Part shown: piece after piece, positions 54,174-63,571 of the stretch | Position numbering within the stretch: the stretch's first letter is position 1 | Layout of the letters: every line of letters starts with the position of its first letter | Source of the DNA: JAJYQH01 sp036261615 | GTDB lineage: Bacteria; Actinomycetota; Actinomycetes; Propionibacteriales; Propionibacteriaceae | Direction of reading: 5' to 3' | NCBI GenBank assembly: GCA_036261615.1 | Contig: DATAKK010000104.1 | Location: forward strand, 1 to 64,000 | Length of the DNA stretch: 64,000 bases | Notes under the pieces: generated by a model | What the model was told of the DNA's origin: nothing | Seen by the model: only the letters and a program-made list of their open reading frames with translations | Database searches by the model: none | Position numbers and translations under genes: made by a program

Positions 54174-55106
54174 ATGACGTCAACCCCACCCACCACGTCC
54201 CGGCGCTGGCACAAGCTCGGAGCCCTGCTGAGCGCCCTGGTGCTCGGGCTCACCCTGGCGGCGTGCAGCAGCGGAACCAGGGCCACGCCCGCGAGCGGGG
54301 GCGGGTCGAAGGGCACCATCACCCTCGGCTTCATCCCCTCGTGGACCGACGGCCTCAGCACCGCGTACCTGCTGAAGAACCGGATCGAGGCGATGGGCTA
54401 CACCGTCAAGCTCGACACCTTGAGCGACGCCGCGCCGCTGTACGCCGGCCTCGCCAAGGGCAACGTCGACATCTACCCGTCCGCCTGGCCGGAGGTCACG
54501 CACAAGGCGTACATGGACAAGTACGGCGCCAACATCGAGGACCTCGACACCTACTACAGCAACGCCAAGCTCACGATGGCCGTCCCGAAGTACCTCACCG
54601 GCATCAACTCGATCTCCGACCTCAAGGGCACGTCCGGCATGTTCGACGGCAAGATCATCGGCATCGAGCCGGGCGCCGGGCTCACCAAGATCACCAAGGA
54701 ACAGGTGATGCCGCAGTACGGCCTGACCGGCAAGTACCGCCTCGTCACGTCGTCGACGACCGCGATGCTCACCGAGTTGAAGAAGGCCACCGACGCCAAG
54801 AAGCCGATCGTCGTCACCCTGTGGCGGCCGTTCTGGGCCAACAGCGCCTTCCCCGTGAAGGATCTCAAGGACCCGAAGGGCGCGCTGGGCAAGGCCGAGG
54901 GCCTGCACTTCCTCGCCCACAAGGGATTCAGCGCCAAGTACCCCGAGGTGGCCAAGTTCATTTCCGGGATCAAGCTGAACGACAAGCAGTACGGGTCGCT
55001 CGAGGACCTGGTCGTCAACAAGTACGGGAAGGGCAAGGAGCCCCAGGCGGTGTCCGCCTGGCTGAAGCAGAACCCGGACGTACTCCCGGCGCTGCCCAAG
55101 AGCTGA
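54174..55106 (+). CDS. proX: Glycine betaine/osmoprotectant-binding lipoprotein
   Basis: 310 residues. Lipobox LAAC near residue 33 follows a hydrophobic signal. The mature part is the OpuAC type-II solute-binding fold: GFIPSWTDGLSTAYLL, KGNVDIYPSAWPEVT, GIEPGAG and TLWRPFWANSAFPV, where Trp residues line the aromatic box for quaternary amines. It delivers ligand to ProWV. Betaine, proline betaine, carnitine or choline cannot be distinguished here. It is the last gene of the operon; the GH32 gene begins 82 bp after the stop. Confidence 0.93.
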   Translation: MTSTPPTTSRRWHKLGALLSALVLGLTLAACSSGTRATPASGGGSKGTITLGFIPSWTDGLSTAYLLKNRIEAMGYTVKLDTLSDAAPLYAGLAKGNVDIYPSAWPEVTHKAYMDKYGANIEDLDTYYSNAKLTMAVPKYLTGINSISDLKGTSGMFDGKIIGIEPGAGLTKITKEQVMPQYGLTGKYRLVTSSTTAMLTELKKATDAKKPIVVTLWRPFWANSAFPVKDLKDPKGALGKAEGLHFLAHKGFSAKYPEVAKFISGIKLNDKQYGSLEDLVVNKYGKGKEPQAVSAWLKQNPDVLPALPKS

Positions 55107-55188
55107 CCCGGGCGCGATCCACTCCGCGGTGGCCATGGCGCTCGCGCCGTGGCCACCGCCCGTCTGCGGCCCCCACTACCGTGACGCC

Positions 55189-56589
55189 ATGACGTTCCGG
55201 CCGGCGTTCCACCTCATCAGCCCGCATACGTGGCTCAACGACCCCAACGGGCTGTTCCACCGCGACGGCCTGTGGCACGCCTACTTCCAGAACAACCCGC
55301 TCGCCCTGCACTGGGGGAACATGTCGTGGGGGCACGCGACGTCCCCCGACCTGCTCACGTGGACCGCCCACGACGTCGCGATCCGGTTCGCCGACGGCGA
55401 GGACGTCTTCTCCGGCTCGGCGGTCGTGGACGCCGGCGACACCGCAGGGTTCCGGCGTCCGGACGACCAGGACGCACCGGTCGTCGCGATCTATACGGCG
55501 CACCACGTCGACGGCTCACCCCGCGCCGGCGTCGAGGCGGTGGCGCTCGCCGTGAGCCACGACGGGGGCTTCACCTTCGAGCGTCACCCCGGCAATCCGG
55601 TGCTCGACCGCCGCTCGGGCAACTTCCGCGATCCCAAGGTGTTCCGCTGGGGCGACGGGGACGCCGGGCACTGGATCCTCGCGGCGGTCGAGGCGGAACA
55701 CCGGCAGGTGTGGTTCTACGCCTCCGACGACCTCGTGCACTGGCGCGAGCTGTCGAGCTTCGGCCCGGCCGGGGAGGTGCGCGGGGCGTGGGAGTGCCCT
55801 GACCTCGTCCGCGTCCACGACCCCGGCACGGGCGAGGCGCTGTGGGCCCTGCTCGTGAGCATCAACCCGGGCGCGCCGTGGGGCGGCTCCGGCACCCAGT
55901 ACTTCCTGGGTGACTTCGACGGCGTCCGGTTCACCCCGGTGACCACCCACCAGTGGCTGGACGCCGGCGCCGACAACTACGCGTCGGTCAGCTACCACGA
56001 CGCTCCCCCGGACGCCGGTGGCCTACCCCGCGTCGTCGTCCAGGGGTGGCTGTCGGCGTGGGAGTACGCGCGCGACAGCCCCACCGTCCCCGACGGGTTC
56101 CGGCACTGCCTCACGGCCCCCCGGGAGCTCACACTCACCCGCACATCCGACGGGCGGCCGACCCTGCGGCAGCGGTTCGCCGCGGAGGTGCCCGCGGGGC
56201 TCGAACCGCCCTCACCCGTCGCCCGGCCGCGCGACGGGAGCCTCGATCTCACCGACCCCCTGGGGCTGCTGGAGATCACCGGGACCGACCGGTTCACCCT
56301 CACCCTCGACGGCCTCGTCGTCCGCCTCGACGACGCTCGGTTGCGGCTCGAGCGCCCGGCTCAGGCCAACGAGCCGGTCGGCGACGGGTTCGCGCTGAGC
56401 GTCGACCAGCCGGTGGCGGTGCCCGGCGTGCAGATCCTCCTCGACCGGTGCAGCGCCGAGATCCTCGCCGATGCGGGACGCCTCTCGCTCACGTTCTCCC
56501 GCTACCCGTCCGGGCACGCGCCGCTGCATCTCGACACCCCGGACGCCGCTACCGTGACCCTCCGTGCCTGGCGGCCCGACCGGGCCTGA
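55189..56589 (+). CDS. GH32 beta-fructosidase (sucrose/fructan hydrolase)
   Basis: 466 residues with no signal peptide. The GH32 set is complete: WLNDPNG with nucleophile Asp18, FRDP (147-149) and WECPDL with acid/base Glu202. A beta-sandwich domain follows from ~ residue 310. It cleaves sucrose, sucrose 6-phosphate or fructans; a cytosolic location favours sucrose, its phosphate or short fructo-oligosaccharides. No fructose transporter or ScrR-like regulator is adjacent. The stop is in a hairpin shared with the convergent small ORF. Confidence 0.93.
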   Translation: MTFRPAFHLISPHTWLNDPNGLFHRDGLWHAYFQNNPLALHWGNMSWGHATSPDLLTWTAHDVAIRFADGEDVFSGSAVVDAGDTAGFRRPDDQDAPVVAIYTAHHVDGSPRAGVEAVALAVSHDGGFTFERHPGNPVLDRRSGNFRDPKVFRWGDGDAGHWILAAVEAEHRQVWFYASDDLVHWRELSSFGPAGEVRGAWECPDLVRVHDPGTGEALWALLVSINPGAPWGGSGTQYFLGDFDGVRFTPVTTHQWLDAGADNYASVSYHDAPPDAGGLPRVVVQGWLSAWEYARDSPTVPDGFRHCLTAPRELTLTRTSDGRPTLRQRFAAEVPAGLEPPSPVARPRDGSLDLTDPLGLLEITGTDRFTLTLDGLVVRLDDARLRLERPAQANEPVGDGFALSVDQPVAVPGVQILLDRCSAEILADAGRLSLTFSRYPSGHAPLHLDTPDAATVTLRAWRPDRA

Positions 56590-56606
56590 CCGGCGTCCGT
56601 CAGGCC
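56583..56606. terminator. Hairpin with GGCGTCC loop between convergent genes
   Basis: Perfect 8-bp arms GGCCTGAC (56583-56590) and GTCAGGCC (56599-56606) enclose the loop CGGCGTCC. It spans the stop codons of the GH32 gene and the opposing small ORF. The over-represented heptamer GGCGTCC forms most of the loop. Confidence 0.65.
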
Positions 56607-56785
56607 GGGCGCGACGTGGGACGGGGCCGTTCGGGCACCTCGTCGGTCGACCTCGCCCACCCCTCCGCCGCACTGCGCCGCCGTCGCAGCGCCCGGGCGG
56701 CCGCGGTGGCGGCCAGTGCGAGCCCGGTCGAGAGCAGCGTCAGGGCCAGGGTCTGCCTGATGTCGGCTGAGCGGTCAGACGCCAT
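56600..56785 (-). CDS. Small single-span membrane protein, hypothetical
   Basis: 61 residues with one predicted transmembrane helix (~11-30, LALTLLSTGLALAATAAARA) followed by an Arg-rich tail. Its ATG overlaps the end of the 620-residue gene upstream (GATGGCGTCTGA region), and an AGGTGACGGG element precedes it, so coupling is plausible. Nothing identifies a function. It may be real because of the overlap and membrane character, but could be chance in GC-rich DNA. Confidence 0.5.
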   Translation of the reverse strand: MASDRSADIRQTLALTLLSTGLALAATAAARALRRRRSAAEGWARSTDEVPERPRPTSRPA

Positions 56786-58637
56786 CGGGACCCGTCACCT
56801 CTCGCAGGCCGTCGACCCAGTCGAGCCGCAGCGTGTGCTGGGGAGTGGTCACGGTGATCTCGGTCGGACGCCGCGGCACCCGGCCCCACGGGGTGTCGTA
56901 GCGGGGATAGCTCGTCGATTCGGGGACCCCGTCGACGAGGAACTCGCCCCCCGCGACGAGGTCGAACCGGTGGGTGGGCGTGCTCCACACGAGGCGTGGG
57001 CCGCGACGCTGCAACGGGTGGCGCTTGAGCGCCTCGACGAGGTGGGTGAGGGTGCCGAACTCGCCCCGGTCGGTGACCGCGACCGCCCAGGCCGTCACCG
57101 GCCCCCGCTGGAGCACCTCCGCCTCGGTGACCAGTTCGAGCGGCTCGAGCGACACGATGCCGATGAAGCTGTCGCCGCGGCGTCCGGCCAGCCACCGCTC
57201 GCCGAGGCTCGTCTCGTCGAAGCGGGAGAACGGGAAGTGCAGGTGCGAGAACCGGTGCCGGAAGCCCTCGAGGTAGCCGGAGCGGTGCACGGTGTCGTAG
57301 CTGGCGAGCAGCACGTTGCGGTGCTGGGCGACGTCGGGGTTGATGCCGTTGCCCACCCAGCCCGACGGCGTCGGGGGGCGCGACTCGCTGCCGAGGGTGG
57401 TGCTGCCGGGGTGGGTGGCGAACACCGAGATGTCGCCGGGGAGCATCGCCTGCCAGATGTGCTGCTGGTCGCCGAAGCGGCCCGGCTGGTAGCGCTGGGC
57501 CGTGGACAGCTGGTAGTGCGGCGTGCGGAAGGTCAGCACGTTGGCGCGGTGGAGGGCGGCCCCCTGGGTGATCGGGTTGAGCATGCGCACGGCGACCGGG
57601 GCGAGGGCGGGACGCAGCTTGTCGAACCTCGCGAGCGGGGCCAGGAAGCGGTTGCGGCCGATGCCGGTGCGGCGGAACTCCTCGAGGGTCGCGGAGATGC
57701 CCTCGGGCGTGGTGAACGCCTCCATCGCCCAGAGCAGGCGCAGCCGGGCGTCGCGTCGCGCCTCGGGGTCGTGCGGCTCGCGGCGGTGCACCTCCGCCTC
57801 CACCTCGTCGACGTCGAGCCCGTAGGACGCCCGCACCTCGACCTCGCCGGTGTAGGCGGCGACGTCCCGGATGGCGTGCGGCACCTGGTAGACGTCGCGC
57901 CCGATGAACACCGACGACAGGTCGTCCGGGTCGAAGGCCTGGGGGGTCTCGAACACCTCCCGCAGGATCGTGTTGATCTCGGCGCGACTGGGACGGGCCT
58001 TCTGCCGGGAGTAGGCCCGCCCGGCGCTCGCCGCGAACCGCCCCGAGAAGCGGTGCAGCGCGATGTCGTAGAACAGCAGGTCGAGCACCATCGTCGCCCG
58101 GGTGACGAGGTCGGGATCCTCGGCATGGTCGATGAGCACCGACAGCCCGATGATGTCGATCTCGTAATAGGTGTTGGAGAGCCACTCGCTGAAGCCGTAG
58201 AGGAAGCGGTCGTCGAGCCAGCCCCGGAGCCGGCGCTCGGCGAGCTCGCGCTTCTGCACGCCGGTGCGGCCGTCGTTGGTGAAGTGACGGTCGGGCAGGG
58301 CCTGGCCGGCGAGGTACTCGCACACGGCGAGGAGCAACTGGTGGGTCTCGCTCCACGTGCACATGGAGTCGTTGCCGCGCTCGCGCCAGTGGTACTTGAA
58401 CCCGAGCACCGTCTGCTCGATGCGGGCGCGCTGCTCGGGCCGGAGCAGGTCGCCGCCGCGGAGGTAGAGCTTGAGGATGCCGAGGAGCCGGTGGTCGCTG
58501 AGGTCGAGCCGCGCGTCGATGAAGTCGAGGCGGCGCGTCAACCACGCCTCGTCGCGGCGTCCCTCGGCCACGTCGAGGGCGAGGGTTCGGTAGGGCGAGG
58601 AGTGGGGCTCCCAGCCGGCAACGCCGTCGAGGTTCAA
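56775..58637 (-). CDS. Large conserved-looking cytosolic protein, function unknown
   Basis: 620 residues, beginning at a TTG (58637) with GGGAG upstream; no signal peptide. The N-terminal ~330 residues are helical and Trp/Asp/Arg-rich with the striking segments NDSMCTWSETHQLLL (~ residues 90-104) and WLSNTYYEIDIIG. The C-terminal ~280 residues are beta-rich (QYQPGRFGDQQHIWQAML, VGNGINPDVAQHRNV). This helical-toroid plus beta-sandwich layout recalls polysaccharide lyases and heparinase-like or glycosidase proteins, but I do not recognise the family or catalytic residues. It is next to a GH32 gene (convergent) and overlaps a small membrane-protein ORF. Confidence 0.82.
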   Translation of the reverse strand: MNLDGVAGWEPHSSPYRTLALDVAEGRRDEAWLTRRLDFIDARLDLSDHRLLGILKLYLRGGDLLRPEQRARIEQTVLGFKYHWRERGNDSMCTWSETHQLLLAVCEYLAGQALPDRHFTNDGRTGVQKRELAERRLRGWLDDRFLYGFSEWLSNTYYEIDIIGLSVLIDHAEDPDLVTRATMVLDLLFYDIALHRFSGRFAASAGRAYSRQKARPSRAEINTILREVFETPQAFDPDDLSSVFIGRDVYQVPHAIRDVAAYTGEVEVRASYGLDVDEVEAEVHRREPHDPEARRDARLRLLWAMEAFTTPEGISATLEEFRRTGIGRNRFLAPLARFDKLRPALAPVAVRMLNPITQGAALHRANVLTFRTPHYQLSTAQRYQPGRFGDQQHIWQAMLPGDISVFATHPGSTTLGSESRPPTPSGWVGNGINPDVAQHRNVLLASYDTVHRSGYLEGFRHRFSHLHFPFSRFDETSLGERWLAGRRGDSFIGIVSLEPLELVTEAEVLQRGPVTAWAVAVTDRGEFGTLTHLVEALKRHPLQRRGPRLVWSTPTHRFDLVAGGEFLVDGVPESTSYPRYDTPWGRVPRRPTEITVTTPQHTLRLDWVDGLREVTGPDGV

Positions 58638-58805
58638 CAGGACTCCCTTCGTGGCGCCAAGATAGCGAACTTGGCCCGGCCAGTGAACCCGCCATGAGGG
58701 GGGACGCCTGGAGTGGCGATTGAGGGTCTGGCGAGCAGCTTCGAGCCCGCCGAGGGATCCGGGCGCGGGAACACCGGGCGGGGTACCGGCGCCTACGCTG
58801 GGCTC

Positions 58806-59228
58806 ATGAGTTCAGATGTCGTGGCCTGCCCGGCCTGCGGGGCGCGCAACCGGGTTCCGGCTTCCGCGTCGGGCACCCCGAGGTGCGCGAAGTGCCACGC
58901 GCCGCTGCCCTGGGTCGTCGCCGCGGACGAGACGAGCTTCGACTCCGCCGTCGACGCGTCAGTGCCGGTGCTGCTCGACCTGTGGGCGCCCTGGTGCGCG
59001 CCGTGCCGCATGGTCAGCCCCATCCTCGAGCGGCTGGCCGGCGAGAACGCCGGGCGGCTCAAGCTGGTGAAGGTCGACGTCGACCAGTCGCCGCGGGTGA
59101 TGACCCGCTTCGGCGTCCAGGCGATCCCGACGCTGGTGATCCTCAAGGGTGGCCGGGAGGTGTCCCGGCAGCAGGGCGCCGGCAACAGGGCACAGTTGTC
59201 GGCGTGGATCGGCCGTCACCTGACATGA
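58806..59228 (+). CDS. trxC: Thioredoxin with N-terminal zinc ribbon (thioredoxin-2 type)
   Basis: 140 residues. Four cysteines in CPAC (8, 11) and CAKC (27, 30) form a zinc ribbon as in E. coli Trx2. The thioredoxin domain has the redox motif WCAPC (Cys64, Cys67) and the cis-Pro segment AIPTL. Cytosolic disulfide reductase, probably oxidative-stress related. The stop overlaps the start of the histidine kinase gene (ATGA). Confidence 0.94.
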   Translation: MSSDVVACPACGARNRVPASASGTPRCAKCHAPLPWVVAADETSFDSAVDASVPVLLDLWAPWCAPCRMVSPILERLAGENAGRLKLVKVDVDQSPRVMTRFGVQAIPTLVILKGGREVSRQQGAGNRAQLSAWIGRHLT

Positions 59229-60490
59229 GCGACGCCGCCCCTCCCGCCCCGGCGCCGGGCGGCCGCGGGCCGGTGCGGCTGTCGCTGCCCCGGGGAGGGC
59301 TGGCGTCCGACATTGCCGTCACCATGGGCCTGCTCGCGGTGCTCGTGGCGATCTTCCCCGCCGACTCGATGCTCAGCGCCGCCGGGAACTTCCTCATGGT
59401 GGCCTCGATGGCCCTCCGCCGCCGGGCGCCGTTCGTCATGCTCGCCCTCATCACCGTCGGCGGGGTGCTCGTGCTCATCGGCTCGAACCGGGTGGTGCCG
59501 GGGGTCGTCGTCGTCCCCCTGGCCGCCTACTCGGTGGCCCGCTGGGTGCCCGGACGCGCGTCCCGGCTCGCGCTGATCATCGGCGCCGCGGCGTCCATGC
59601 TCGGGCCGATCCGGTGGACGGGCAGCTTCGGCCCGATCATGACGAGCGACCTCAACCGGCTGGTGGCGATCGCGGTGCTCACGGTGATGTGCGCGGGCTC
59701 GGTGCTGGCGCCCTACGCGATGGGACGCCGGGTGCTCGAGTCGGTGCGGCTGCTCGAGCAGCGCCAGGCCGCCCAGGCCGAGCGGGAGGCGCACACCCTC
59801 GCCGAGCAGGAGCAGCAGCTGCGGATCAGCGAGGCCCGCAGCCGGGCCCAGATCGCCCGGGAGTTGCACGACATCGTCGCCCACTCGTTGTCGGTGATGA
59901 TCGTGCAGGCCGAGGGTGGCCGGGCGCTGGCCGCGAAGCGGCCCGAGGCCGCGCTCGAGGCGCTCGACACGATCGCCGAGTCGGGCCGGGAGGCGCTGTC
60001 GGAGATGCGGCGGATCGTCGCCGTGCTCCGGGGCAGCCCGACCGAGGACGCCGACTACTCGCCCACCCCGGGGCTCGGTGACATCCCCGACCTGGTCGCG
60101 CGGTCCGGCGTCCGGGCGGAGCTGCGGGTGATCGGCGACCCGCCGCACGTGCCGCAGACGCTCGGACTCACGGCCTTCCGGGTGGTTCAGGAGGCGCTCA
60201 CCAACGTGCTCCGGCATGCCGGGCCCGGCGCGACGGCGTCGGTGACCCTCACCCACGAGCGCGGGCGGGTGCGGGTCGACGTCAGCGACGACGGGCGGGG
60301 GGCCGACGCGGCGTCCGACGGTCACGGGACCGGCCTGCGGGGCATGCGCGAGCGGGTGGAGGCCATGGGCGGCAGACTCACTACCGGCCCGCGCCCCGAG
60401 GGTGGTTTCCTGGTGCGCGCGGAGCTGCCGTTCGTGCCCACCCCGCCCAACCATTCCGCGCCCGACCACTCCTGGGGGAGCCAGCCATGA
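59225..60490 (+). CDS. Sensor histidine kinase, NarL-type (HisKA_3) partner
   Basis: 421 residues. Four to six N-terminal membrane segments (~30-170) have no large extracellular domain, so it may sense membrane state. The dimerisation domain ELHDIVAHSLSVM carries the phospho-accepting His215. The ATPase domain includes the N-box VVQEALTNVLRHA and the DDGRGAD and GTGLRGMRERV boxes. It phosphorylates the LuxR-type regulator encoded with a 4-bp overlap downstream. The signal is unknown. Confidence 0.94.
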   Translation: MSDAAPPAPAPGGRGPVRLSLPRGGLASDIAVTMGLLAVLVAIFPADSMLSAAGNFLMVASMALRRRAPFVMLALITVGGVLVLIGSNRVVPGVVVVPLAAYSVARWVPGRASRLALIIGAAASMLGPIRWTGSFGPIMTSDLNRLVAIAVLTVMCAGSVLAPYAMGRRVLESVRLLEQRQAAQAEREAHTLAEQEQQLRISEARSRAQIARELHDIVAHSLSVMIVQAEGGRALAAKRPEAALEALDTIAESGREALSEMRRIVAVLRGSPTEDADYSPTPGLGDIPDLVARSGVRAELRVIGDPPHVPQTLGLTAFRVVQEALTNVLRHAGPGATASVTLTHERGRVRVDVSDDGRGADAASDGHGTGLRGMRERVEAMGGRLTTGPRPEGGFLVRAELPFVPTPPNHSAPDHSWGSQP

Positions 60491-61161
60491 CCCAACCCGC
60501 CGCGACCTCCCGGATCAGCGTCCTCATCGTCGACGACCAGTCGCTGGTGCGCAGCGGGTTCCGCATGCTCATCGAGTCGGAGGACGACATGGAGGTGGCC
60601 GGCGAGGCCGCCGACGGCGCTCAGGCGCTGCAGCTGCTCGCCCAGCGCCCGGTCGACGTCGTGCTCATGGACATCCGGATGCCGGTGCTCGACGGGGTCG
60701 AGACGACCCGCCGGATCGCTGCGGAAGGAATCCCGGCGCGGGTGCTCGTGCTCACGACCTTCGACGTCGACGAGTACGTCTTCGCCGCGCTCAAGGCGGG
60801 GGCGTCCGGCTTCCTGCTCAAGGACGCCCGTCCGGGCGACCTGCTCAGCGCGATCCGCAACGTGGCCGCGGGGGACGCCGTCATGGCCCCGAGCACCACC
60901 AAGCGGCTGCTCGAGCATGTGGTGCCCCACCTCCCGGACGCCCCGCGGCAGGAGGACCCGCGGCTGGCCCTGCTCACCGACCGGGAGCGGGAGGTGCTGC
61001 GGGAGATCGTCACCGGGGCGACCAATTCCGAGATCGCCACCACCCTGTTCATGGCCGAGGGCACGGTGAAGACCCACATCGGACACCTGCTGGCCAAGCT
61101 GCAGTGCCGCGACCGGGTGGGGCTCGTGCTGTTCGCCCACGAGGTCGGCCTGCTCCGCTGA
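60487..61161 (+). CDS. LuxR/NarL-family response regulator
   Basis: 224 residues. The receiver domain has VDDQ, phospho-acceptor Asp62 in VLMDIRMP, the Thr switch and Lys in LLKDARPG. The C-terminal LuxR helix-turn-helix reads LTDREREVLREIVTGATNSEIA. It overlaps the kinase gene by 4 bp. Target genes are not evident; the thioredoxin gene upstream in the operon may be part of the regulon. Its stop is six bases from the ribH stop on the opposite strand. Confidence 0.95.
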   Translation: MTQPAATSRISVLIVDDQSLVRSGFRMLIESEDDMEVAGEAADGAQALQLLAQRPVDVVLMDIRMPVLDGVETTRRIAAEGIPARVLVLTTFDVDEYVFAALKAGASGFLLKDARPGDLLSAIRNVAAGDAVMAPSTTKRLLEHVVPHLPDAPRQEDPRLALLTDREREVLREIVTGATNSEIATTLFMAEGTVKTHIGHLLAKLQCRDRVGLVLFAHEVGLLR

Positions 61162-61167
61162 GCCCGG

Positions 61168-61656
61168 TCAGAAGACCGGCGACTCCACCGGGGGCACGTC
61201 GCGGAGCGCGCGCACGGTGGCGAGGGCGGCGACGGCCGCCTCGTAGCCCTTGTCCTCCTTGGACCCCTCGAGGCCGGCCCGGTCGAGCGCCTGCTGGTCG
61301 TCGTCGCAGGTGAGGACGCCGAAGCCGATCGGCGTCCGGAAGCGCACCGAGACGTCGGTGAGGCCCATCGTCGCCGCCTGGCAGACGTAGTCGAAGTGGG
61401 GGGTGCCGCCGCGGATGACCACGCCGAGCGCGACCAGCGCGTCGAAGCGCTCCGCGAGGGTGGCGCAGGCGACCGGCAGTTCGAAGCTGCCGGGTACCCG
61501 GACGAGCGGGGCGTCGGGCAGGCCGGCGTCCGCCAGGGCGCGCTGCGCGCCGCCGATGAGGCCGTTCATCACGGTCTCGTGCCAGCTGGCGGCGACGATC
61601 GCGATCCGCAGGCCGCTCGCGTCGACGGTGAGGTTGGGGGCGCCGTGTCCGGCCAT
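61168..61656 (-). CDS. ribH: 6,7-dimethyl-8-ribityllumazine synthase
   Basis: 162 residues. It condenses the ribityl-uracil and 3,4-dihydroxy-2-butanone-4-phosphate, the penultimate riboflavin step, usually in a 60-mer shell. Motifs: SWHETVMNGLIGGA, VPGSFELPVA, the VIRGGTPHFDYV substrate loop with catalytic His, and GVLTCDDDQQALDRAG. Its ATG overlaps the ribBA stop, so it is the last gene of the rib operon. Confidence 0.96.
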   Translation of the reverse strand: MAGHGAPNLTVDASGLRIAIVAASWHETVMNGLIGGAQRALADAGLPDAPLVRVPGSFELPVACATLAERFDALVALGVVIRGGTPHFDYVCQAATMGLTDVSVRFRTPIGFGVLTCDDDQQALDRAGLEGSKEDKGYEAAVAALATVRALRDVPPVESPVF

Positions 61657-62963
61657 CAGAGTCCTCCGGTGCTGTCGAGGGTGTCGAGACTGGGGTCGAG
61701 GGTGGGGTCGAGCACCGGGCTGTCCGGCGTGCTGGTGTCGACGCTCGCGAGCCGCTCCAGGCTCAGCGTGTGGCCCATCCGGTCGCGCTTGGTGCGCAGG
61801 TAGCGCACGTTCGCCGGGTTGGCGGGCAGCTCGATCGGCTCGACCTCGACGACGTCGATGCCTCCGGCGATGAGCTCTGTGCGCTTGCCCGGGTTGTTGC
61901 TCAGCAGCCGGACCGCCTCGACGCCCAGGGCGTGCAGGATCCCGGCGGCGGCTCCGTATTCGCGGTCGTCGACCGGCAGGCCCAGTTGCAGTTGCGCGTC
62001 GACGGTGTCGGCGCCGGCGTCCTGCAGGGCGTAGGCACGCAGTTTGTCGAGCAGGCCGATGCCGCGCCCCTCGTGGCCGCGGAGGTAGATGACGACGCCG
62101 GGCTGCTCGGCGATGCGGCGCAGCGACTCCTGGAGCTGGGGCCCGCAGTCGCAGCGCAGCGATCCGAACACGTCGCCGGTGAGGCACTCCGAGTGCACCC
62201 GGACCAGCGGGACGTCGGCGGCGTCCCCGAGGCCGTGGGGGCTGATCATCGCCATGTGCTCGGCACCGGTGACCAGGTCGAGGTAGCCGACGGTCTCGAA
62301 GACGCCCCCGGCGAGGGGCACGCGGGTGCGGGCGCGCTCGCTCACCCGGTCGTGGCGCTGACGCCACACGACGAGGTCGGCGATGGTGATCACCGGCAGC
62401 CCGAACTCCGCGCCCAGCGCGAGCACCTCGGGGGTGCGCATCATCGTGCCGTCGTCGTTGACCACCTCGCCGATCGCGCCGACGGGCGTGAGCCCGGCCA
62501 GCCGGCAGAGGTCGACCGCCGCCTCGGTGTGCCCGGGGCGCTCGAGGACGCCGCCGGCGCGCGCCCGCAGCGGGAGCACGTGACCGGGGCGGATGAGGTC
62601 GCCCGCCGTGGCACCGGACGCCGCCAGCGTCCGGATCGTGTGCGCCCGGTCGGCGGCGCTGATGCCGGTCGTGACCCCGCTCGCCGCGTCGACGGTGACC
62701 GTGTACGCGGTCCGCAGCGGGTCCTGGTTCTGCGGGACCATGAGCGGCAGGTCCAGCATGTCGGCCCGGGCGGCCGGCATCGGGGCGCAGATGTAGCCCG
62801 AGGTGTGCCTGATGGTCCAGGCGAGCCAGGAGTCGGTGAGGGTGTCGGCGGCGAGGATGACGTCGCCCTCGTTCTCGCGTGCGGCGTCGTCGAGGGCGAG
62901 CACCGGGAGGCCCCGGCGCAGGGCGTCCAGCGCCTGCTCGATGCTGGCGAAGTCTCCGGTCAT
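61656..62963 (-). CDS. ribBA: Bifunctional DHBP synthase / GTP cyclohydrolase II
   Basis: 435 residues. The N-terminal RibB half (~1-205) has DDAARENEGDVI, GHVLPLRARAGG and the RxGHTEA motif, making dihydroxybutanone phosphate from ribulose 5-phosphate. The C-terminal RibA half (~210-410) has HSECLTGDVFGSLRCDCG with the three zinc cysteines and YLRGHEGRGIG, opening GTP. The last ~25 residues are a Ser/Thr/Asp-rich tail. Starts at the ATG overlapping the ribE stop. Confidence 0.96.
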   Translation of the reverse strand: MTGDFASIEQALDALRRGLPVLALDDAARENEGDVILAADTLTDSWLAWTIRHTSGYICAPMPAARADMLDLPLMVPQNQDPLRTAYTVTVDAASGVTTGISAADRAHTIRTLAASGATAGDLIRPGHVLPLRARAGGVLERPGHTEAAVDLCRLAGLTPVGAIGEVVNDDGTMMRTPEVLALGAEFGLPVITIADLVVWRQRHDRVSERARTRVPLAGGVFETVGYLDLVTGAEHMAMISPHGLGDAADVPLVRVHSECLTGDVFGSLRCDCGPQLQESLRRIAEQPGVVIYLRGHEGRGIGLLDKLRAYALQDAGADTVDAQLQLGLPVDDREYGAAAGILHALGVEAVRLLSNNPGKRTELIAGGIDVVEVEPIELPANPANVRYLRTKRDRMGHTLSLERLASVDTSTPDSPVLDPTLDPSLDTLDSTGGL

Positions 62964-63571
62964 GCCCGGACTCCTTCCGTGTCGCGGGCGGCGAGCAGCC
63001 GCTCGACGTACTTGGCGAGCACGTCGACCTCGAGGTTGACGACATCGCCGGGCTGTTTGTGCCCGAGGGTGGTGAGGTCGAGGGTGGTCGGGATGAGCGA
63101 CACCTCGAACCAGTCGGGGCCGATCGCCGACACCGTGAGCGAGACGCCGTCGACGGTGATCGAGCCCTTCTCGACGACGTAGCGGGCGAGGTCGGCGGGC
63201 AGTTCGATCCGCACGACCTCCCACCGCTCGCCGGGGGTGCGGGCGAGTACGCGGGCGGTGCCGTCGACGTGGCCCTGCACGACGTGGCCCCCGAACCTCG
63301 AGGACGCCGCCATCGCCCGCTCGAGGTTCACCCGGGCTCCCGGCGTGAGGTCGCCCAGCGAGCTGCGGTGCAGGGTCTCGGCCATGACATCGACGCTGAA
63401 CGTGCGCTCGTCGTGCTCGACGACGGTGAGACAGACGCCGTTGACGCTGATCGACCCGCCGTGCTCGGCATCGCTCACCACGAGCGGGCCCTCGATCCGC
63501 AGCACGGCGGCGTCCGCGGTGCGCTCGATCGCGGTGACCGTGCCGAGTTCCTCGACGATTCCGGTGAACAT
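62960..63571 (-). CDS. ribE: Riboflavin synthase, alpha subunit
   Basis: 203 residues made of two related lumazine-binding domains, each with a GHVVQGHVDG-like or GSISVNGVCLTV segment. The N-terminus MFTGIVEELG is diagnostic. It dismutates two dimethyl-ribityllumazines to riboflavin. It overlaps both neighbours (ribBA by 4 bp, ribD by one base), giving a tightly coupled operon. Confidence 0.96.
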   Translation of the reverse strand: MFTGIVEELGTVTAIERTADAAVLRIEGPLVVSDAEHGGSISVNGVCLTVVEHDERTFSVDVMAETLHRSSLGDLTPGARVNLERAMAASSRFGGHVVQGHVDGTARVLARTPGERWEVVRIELPADLARYVVEKGSITVDGVSLTVSAIGPDWFEVSLIPTTLDLTTLGHKQPGDVVNLEVDVLAKYVERLLAARDTEGVRA

